From: Bacteroidales bacterium UBA1757 | GTDB taxonomy: Bacteria; Bacteroidota; Bacteroidia; Bacteroidales; UBA1402 | Assembly: GCA_002315625.1 (NCBI GenBank) | Contig: DCHH01000108.1 | Coordinates: 2,411 to 12,272 of the forward strand | DNA length: 9,862 bases | Reading direction: 5' to 3' | Part shown: piece after piece, positions 7,454-9,862 of the stretch | Layout of the letters: each line of letters opens with the position of its first letter | Numbering within the stretch: position 1 is the stretch's first letter | Program-made: the position numbers and the translations under genes | Notes under the pieces: generated by a model | The model's input: only the letters and a program-made list of their open reading frames with translations | Told to the model about the DNA's origin: nothing | Databases searched by the model: none

Positions 7454-7613
7454 GGCAGCAATCTCACGCCCTGCACGCAATGTGGTCGGGTTCAGAATGT
7501 AGGGCTCGATATCTAATCTATTGACTGGGGAAGGGCAGGTGACCGAAATAAACATAAAAATATAAGATTGAATGTTAAAATTTAGCGCTTTGGGTAAAAA
7601 ATACCCGTAAAAA
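7454..7613. other. Non-coding stretch upstream of the sigma factor promoter
   Basis: I find no gene here. The stretch becomes AT-rich towards the right and contains the first of two identical palindromes (7592-7606). A leftward frame of 118 codons covering it (7406-7762) includes the terminator hairpin in its C-terminus and shows no recognisable family, so it is not called. Confidence 0.6.
7592..7606. repeat. Palindrome GGGTAAAAAATACCC, copy 1 (possible operator)
   Basis: Five-base arms GGGTA/TACCC enclose an AAAAA spacer. It ends 7 bases before the -33 element of the promoter at 7614-7645, a position suited to regulator binding. An identical copy lies in the leader at 7741-7755. Confidence 0.7.
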
Positions 7614-7645
7614 TTTGGAATTGTCATACGCTTGACATATCTTTG
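7614..7645 (+). promoter_or_regulatory. Bacteroidota-type promoter of the sigma factor gene
   Basis: TTTG (7614-7617), 20 bases, then TATCTTTG (7638-7645). Transcription from about 7651 would give a leader of about 150 bases before the ATG at 7800, far longer than the leaders of the other genes in the window. Confidence 0.82.
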
Positions 7646-7699
7646 CATCATCAAATAGAAAGATAGGGCACAAGCTGTTCTGCCGCACTTTTCGGTGGT

Positions 7700-7723
7700 T
7701 CTCCCATTTGGGGGATTTTTTTT
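7700..7723 (+). terminator. Terminator-like hairpin inside the sigma factor leader (possible attenuator)
   Basis: TCTCCC (7700-7705) pairs with GGGGGA (7710-7715; one G-U pair) around loop ATTT and is followed directly by eight T (7716-7723). It sits between the promoter and the ATG at 7800, so it would terminate the transcript before the gene unless bypassed. Confidence 0.6.
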
Positions 7724-7740
7724 ACCCCTTAGCTGTTTGC

Positions 7741-7755
7741 GGGTAAAAAATACCC
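7741..7755. repeat. Palindrome GGGTAAAAAATACCC, copy 2 (in leader)
   Basis: Identical over 15 bases to 7592-7606, with 149 bases between the two starts. It lies downstream of the leader hairpin and 44 bases before the ATG. It could be a second operator or an RNA element. A looser relative, GGGGTA-A-run-TCCCC, is readable on the minus strand at 7710-7728. Confidence 0.7.
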
Positions 7756-7799
7756 AAACCATTATTAACTTAATTATTCACCTTGTAATTTTTATCGCC

Positions 7800-8555
7800 A
7801 TGACAAGACTTATGACAAATGCCGATGTTGCTCCTTGTTTGAAAATGATTGAAAATACAATCACTAAAATCTCTAGGTCTTATCCTCAAATGTCCAAGGC
7901 GGATATGCTTAGTGCCGCCTATGAGGGGCTTTGCAAGGCTTGGAAAAGTTATGACGATGAGAAGGGAGCATTTGAAAAATATGCTCAAAAGGCTGTGAAT
8001 CAGGCAATCATGGCAGATGTCTTTATGCTGTCATCTCCTTTGTCAAGACCAGAGAGTCTTATGGAGGATTGTGCCAAAATAACCAAGGCAATGAAAAAGT
8101 ATCGCAATGAATGCGAGTGTGAGCCAAGCGTGGAAACAGTGGCAGCTATGTGCTCTTTGTCCATCGATCATTGTGCAAAGGTTATGAAAGCCATGATTCG
8201 TCCGGTTCGCCTTGACGATGGTTTTGATAGTGAAGATGATGAATGTATTGCACCAACAATCGAGGTGGCTGACTGGAGTAACTGCCCCGACAAAGTGGTG
8301 GATGTTAAGGAGAAAAGCATGAAGCTTGATAGGATTTTCAACGGATTTTCCCCCAAAGAGAAACGTATTCTTGTCGAAGTTTATGGGAAGAACTGCAAAC
8401 TTTCGGACCTAGGACATCTGATTGATGACAACAAATCTGTATCACGTCAGGCGGCCACCATGCATTGTAAAAGGTTGATAAAGCGTATGAAAGCTCTTGT
8501 TGATGCCGAAGATCTGATGATTGGCTCTCTTCCGGATTGCTTCCAAAGGGCATAA
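7800..8555 (+). CDS. Small divergent sigma-70 family RNA polymerase sigma factor
   Basis: A 251-residue protein with the order of sigma regions but weak sequence match. Region 2 covers about 15-75 (DMLSAAYEGLCKAWKSYDDEKGAFEKYAQKAVNQAI, the DLxQEGxxGLxxAxxxFDPxxGxxFxxYA pattern). A region 3-like segment is at about 85-140 (EPSVETVAAMCSLSIDHCAKVMKAM, then RPVRLDD). Region 4 is at about 177-232 (FSPKEKRILVEVYG, then a helix-turn-helix LSDLGHLIDDNKSVSRQAATMHCKRLIKRM). Region 1.1 is absent. The start at 7800 is preferred. The frame is open back to 7695, but that extension runs through the leader hairpin and T-tract. The gene is clearly more AT-rich than its neighbours (47 G/C of 120 in 7801-7920 against 44 of 60 in 7021-7080), suggesting transfer or a specialised role. 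It presumably redirects RNA polymerase to a special promoter set; the target is unknown. Confidence 0.8.
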   Translation: MTRLMTNADVAPCLKMIENTITKISRSYPQMSKADMLSAAYEGLCKAWKSYDDEKGAFEKYAQKAVNQAIMADVFMLSSPLSRPESLMEDCAKITKAMKKYRNECECEPSVETVAAMCSLSIDHCAKVMKAMIRPVRLDDGFDSEDDECIAPTIEVADWSNCPDKVVDVKEKSMKLDRIFNGFSPKEKRILVEVYGKNCKLSDLGHLIDDNKSVSRQAATMHCKRLIKRMKALVDAEDLMIGSLPDCFQRA

Positions 8556-8581
8556 TGCCCCGGGAGCAGTCTGGCCGGAGG

Positions 8582-8613
8582 GTTGCACAATTGGAATGGG
8601 AGAAGTAACTTTG
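8582..8613 (+). promoter_or_regulatory. Bacteroidota-type promoter of the Nudix regulator gene (near-leaderless)
   Basis: GTTG (8582-8585), a 20-base spacer, then TAACTTTG (8606-8613). The expected transcript start near 8618-8620 coincides with the ATG at 8620, implying little or no leader. Confidence 0.65.
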
Positions 8614-8619
8614 CGGACT

Positions 8620-9426
8620 ATGAAATTAAATCCTGAAACTAAGCTTTACGAGTCGCAGTACTGGCATCCGGCAGTTACGGCGGATGCCGTTGTTTTTGCG
8701 TACGATGTGGCACTTCCCGCTTTGGAGGTGCTGCTCATAAAACGGGCTAAGGCCAAACCTGGAGAGATTGGGGCTTTTGAAGATTGGTGGGCTTTGCCGG
8801 GTGGTTTCATGCGGGAGAATGACCAGGATATCAAGGCGTGCATGAAGCGCGAACTGGAAGAGGAAACTTGTCTGAAGCTCAGCGGCATCTTCGGTGACGA
8901 TGGCATTGCCCCTTGCGATATGCAGGAGTTGCCGTGCTTTTCCAAGATTGACCGAGACCCGCGTGAAAGGCATGTCATCACCATTCCGTTCATGATTCTG
9001 GTTGAGAAAGAAGATTTTCCCATCCGGGGGATGGACGATGCAGCGGAGGCGGCCTGGATTGATGTCAAAAGACTGCCCGCGAATCTGGCCTTTGACCATC
9101 GGGAAATTATTGACACTGCTTTGGATACGTTGAAAAAGAGGGCTTTGGCCACATTGAGCAAGAAGGCGTACAAGGTTTCTGAAAACGATGCGGAGGAACA
9201 GAATTTTGCCTTCCGGATGCTGAAAGATCCGTTTACTATGACTGAGATGCGCGTTCTGTACGAAATTCTGACCGGTGGCGAGCAGCTCGACCGAAGCAAT
9301 TTCCGCAAGCGTATGCTGGAAATCGGTGGCATTGAGGTTTCCGCCGGCCGAGAAATGAGTCTGGGCTGCAAATTGGCCCATCGCCCGGAAGTCTATTACA
9401 CCAGCCAGCCCCGTAAACGCAAATAA
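8620..9426 (+). CDS. Nudix-domain winged-helix regulator (NrtR/AraR-like)
   Basis: A 268-residue protein with an N-terminal Nudix fold (about 12-165) and a C-terminal winged helix (about 200-262), the layout of NrtR-type repressors. The wHTH part reads FTMTEMRVLYEILTGGEQLDRSNFRKRMLEIG and ends in the typical HRPEVYY. The Nudix box starts LPGGFMREND and ends RELEEETCL (77-85). Its catalytic glutamates are present, but it has one extra residue before RE and Cys84 in place of the conserved Gly. In this family the Nudix domain usually senses a ligand (ADP-ribose in NrtR, arabinose in Bacteroides AraR), so a regulator is more likely than a hydrolase. The ligand and targets are not visible. The frame extends upstream to 8521, overlapping the sigma gene, but the promoter at 8582-8613 and the N-terminus of homologues favour the ATG at 8620. 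Activity as a plain pyrophosphohydrolase cannot be excluded. Confidence 0.88.
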   Translation: MKLNPETKLYESQYWHPAVTADAVVFAYDVALPALEVLLIKRAKAKPGEIGAFEDWWALPGGFMRENDQDIKACMKRELEEETCLKLSGIFGDDGIAPCDMQELPCFSKIDRDPRERHVITIPFMILVEKEDFPIRGMDDAAEAAWIDVKRLPANLAFDHREIIDTALDTLKKRALATLSKKAYKVSENDAEEQNFAFRMLKDPFTMTEMRVLYEILTGGEQLDRSNFRKRMLEIGGIEVSAGREMSLGCKLAHRPEVYYTSQPRKRK

Positions 9427-9497
9427 CCGGTTAATTCTGCCAAGTAGGAATTCCATGACTTCCAAACCGCCTTGGAAAAGCGGTGATGACGTGGCGT

Positions 9498-9552
9498 GTC
9501 ATGCTGAATGTCTGCAGACCGTCATGCTTAACGTCTGTCATGCTGAACGTCC
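9498..9552. repeat. Three 16-base repeats of GTCATGCTGAACGTCY type
   Basis: Imperfect direct copies are at 9498-9513, 9521-9536 and 9537-9552 (the last two abutting, the first separated by GCAGACC). A fourth truncated copy opens the composite hairpin at 9553. They resemble dispersed intergenic palindromic repeats. Confidence 0.8.
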
Positions 9553-9617
9553 GTCATGCTGAACTTGATTCAGCATCCCTTGTTTATCGCGAGATCCCGG
9601 GTCAAGCCCGGGATGAC
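9553..9617. repeat. Composite double-hairpin repeat (REPIN-like)
   Basis: Outer arms GTCAT (9553-9557) and ATGAC (9613-9617) enclose two hairpins. The first is ATGCTGAA-CTTGA-TTCAGCAT (9556-9576) and the second is ATCCCGGG-TCAAG-CCCGGGAT (9594-9614). Each has a perfect 8-bp stem and a 5-base loop, and the two loops are reverse complements of each other. Confidence 0.8.
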
Positions 9618-9646
9618 GGGGTGGTTTGGGGTAGGATTGGGCGGAA

Positions 9647-9862
9647 TTACAATTTTTGAATTTCCTCAGAGGTCAGTCCGGTGTATTTGACGATGGCTTC
9701 GACGGGCAGTCCGTCGGCTTTCATGGCTGCTGCTCGCTCTTTCTGGTCTTGTTTTTGTTTTTGTCGTTCCTGCATTGTACCTTGCTGAATGCCTTGCTGA
9801 ATGCCTTGCTGAATACCTTGCTGAATGCCTTGCTGAATGCCTTGCTGAATACCTTGCTGAAT
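9647..9862 (-). CDS. Rpn/PD-(D/E)XK-type transposase-like nuclease, C-terminal part (5' end off window)
   Basis: Only the last 71 residues are in the window: seven Ile-Gln-Gln-Gly repeats, then a charged helix (MQERQKQKQDQKERAAA) and the ending MKADGLPVEAIVKYTGLTSEEIQKL. This C-terminal layout of glycine-spaced charged/polar repeats followed by a GLPxExIxxxTGLSxEEIxxL helix pair is typical of the Rpn family of recombination-promoting nuclease/putative transposase proteins common in Bacteroidota. The catalytic PD-(D/E)XK domain would lie off the right edge, so the family call rests on the tail alone. The frame is continuous from the window edge to the TAA at 9647-9649. Confidence 0.75.
   Translation of the reverse strand: MQQGIQQGIQQGIQQGIQQGIQQGIQQGTMQERQKQKQDQKERAAAMKADGLPVEAIVKYTGLTSEEIQKL
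9779..9862. repeat. 12-base tandem repeat (7 copies, 36-base higher-order period)
   Basis: Seven exact-length units of RCCTTGCTGAAT run to the window edge and may continue beyond it. The first base follows the order A,G,G,A,G,G,A, which reveals a 36-base repeat of three units. In the leftward reading frame each unit encodes Ile-Gln-Gln-Gly, with the variable base at the glycine wobble position. Confidence 0.97.

Larger units (their letters stand above)
9427..9646. other. Intergenic region with dispersed repeat cluster
   Basis: No gene is visible between the converging Nudix regulator and transposase-like genes. The first 70 bases hold the palindrome GGAATTCC (9447-9454) and a weak hairpin ACCGC/GCGGT (9466-9484) that may end the Nudix transcript, though without a T-run. 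The rest is the repeat cluster described separately. Confidence 0.7.

Noticed and set aside
7469..7504. Possible stem CCCTGCA/TGTAGGG upstream of the sigma factor
   Set aside because: Only 7 bp with a G-U pair and a 22-base loop, lying outside the predicted transcript. It is indistinguishable from chance.
7406..7762. Leftward 118-codon frame between the GMP synthase and sigma factor genes
   Set aside because: Its C-terminus is made of the GMP synthase terminator hairpin, it crosses the sigma factor promoter and leader, and the product is not recognisable.
7695..7799. N-terminal extension of the sigma factor, with a hydrophobic stretch
   Set aside because: It would place the start inside the leader and translate the T8 terminator tract. 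The ATG at 7800 gives a normal sigma N-terminus, so the open frame is probably chance.
8626..9465. Leftward frames of 241-279 codons opposite the Nudix regulator
   Set aside because: The plus strand encodes a clear Nudix plus winged-helix protein, and the antisense translations show no domain. The length reflects a lack of antisense stops in this gene.
9498..9617. Possible CRISPR array
   Set aside because: Units are 16 bases, mostly adjacent and imperfect, with no uniform unique spacers and no cas genes nearby. It is a palindromic repeat cluster.

Overview
The window looks like a chromosomal segment from a Bacteroidota organism, most likely a gut Bacteroidales of the Prevotella/Muribaculaceae kind. 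The main evidence is a set of promoters of the Bacteroidota type (TTTG, about 19 bases, TAnnTTTG). They sit just ahead of nearly every gene start and repeatedly decide which ATG is used. The Rpn/PD-(D/E)XK transposase-type C-terminus at the right edge and the NrtR/AraR-like Nudix regulator also fit this phylum. The genus is an inference.

Left part (1-3717, leftward): a tripartite RND efflux operon, read from a perfect TTTG-N19-TAccTTTG promoter. It encodes a lipoprotein membrane fusion protein and, 6 bases later, an AcrB-type inner-membrane pump whose last quarter lies off the window. Divergent from it is a DJ-1/PfpI family protein (3716-4303). Next comes a leftward tRNA-Val(CAC), whose terminator hairpin overlaps the end of the DJ-1 gene.

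Middle (4496-7391): a FeoB-like protein (leftward) and a GMP synthase ATP-pyrophosphatase subunit (rightward) diverge from a shared 109-base intergenic region. The FeoB-like protein keeps the membrane gate motifs of ferrous-iron permeases. Its G domain, however, has lost every nucleotide-binding motif and is much shortened, and a Cys-rich N-terminus precedes it. The GMP synthase has the complete PPase and dimerisation domains but no glutaminase domain. A strong 14-bp terminator closes it.

Right part (7454-9426): an AT-rich island holds a small, divergent sigma-70-type factor. Its leader carries two identical 15-base palindromes (GGGTAAAAAATACCC) and an intrinsic-terminator-like hairpin between promoter and start codon, suggesting autoregulation or attenuation. 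A Nudix-wHTH regulator follows, apparently on a leaderless transcript from its own promoter.

Right edge (9427-9862): a non-coding stretch with 16-base repeats and a composite double hairpin (REPIN-like), then the C-terminus of a leftward Rpn-family transposase-like nuclease with seven exact-length 12-base repeats encoding Ile-Gln-Gln-Gly. The tRNA terminator hairpin resembles one of the repeat hairpins here. The best candidates for something new are the GTPase-dead FeoB-like protein and the sigma factor with its leader.
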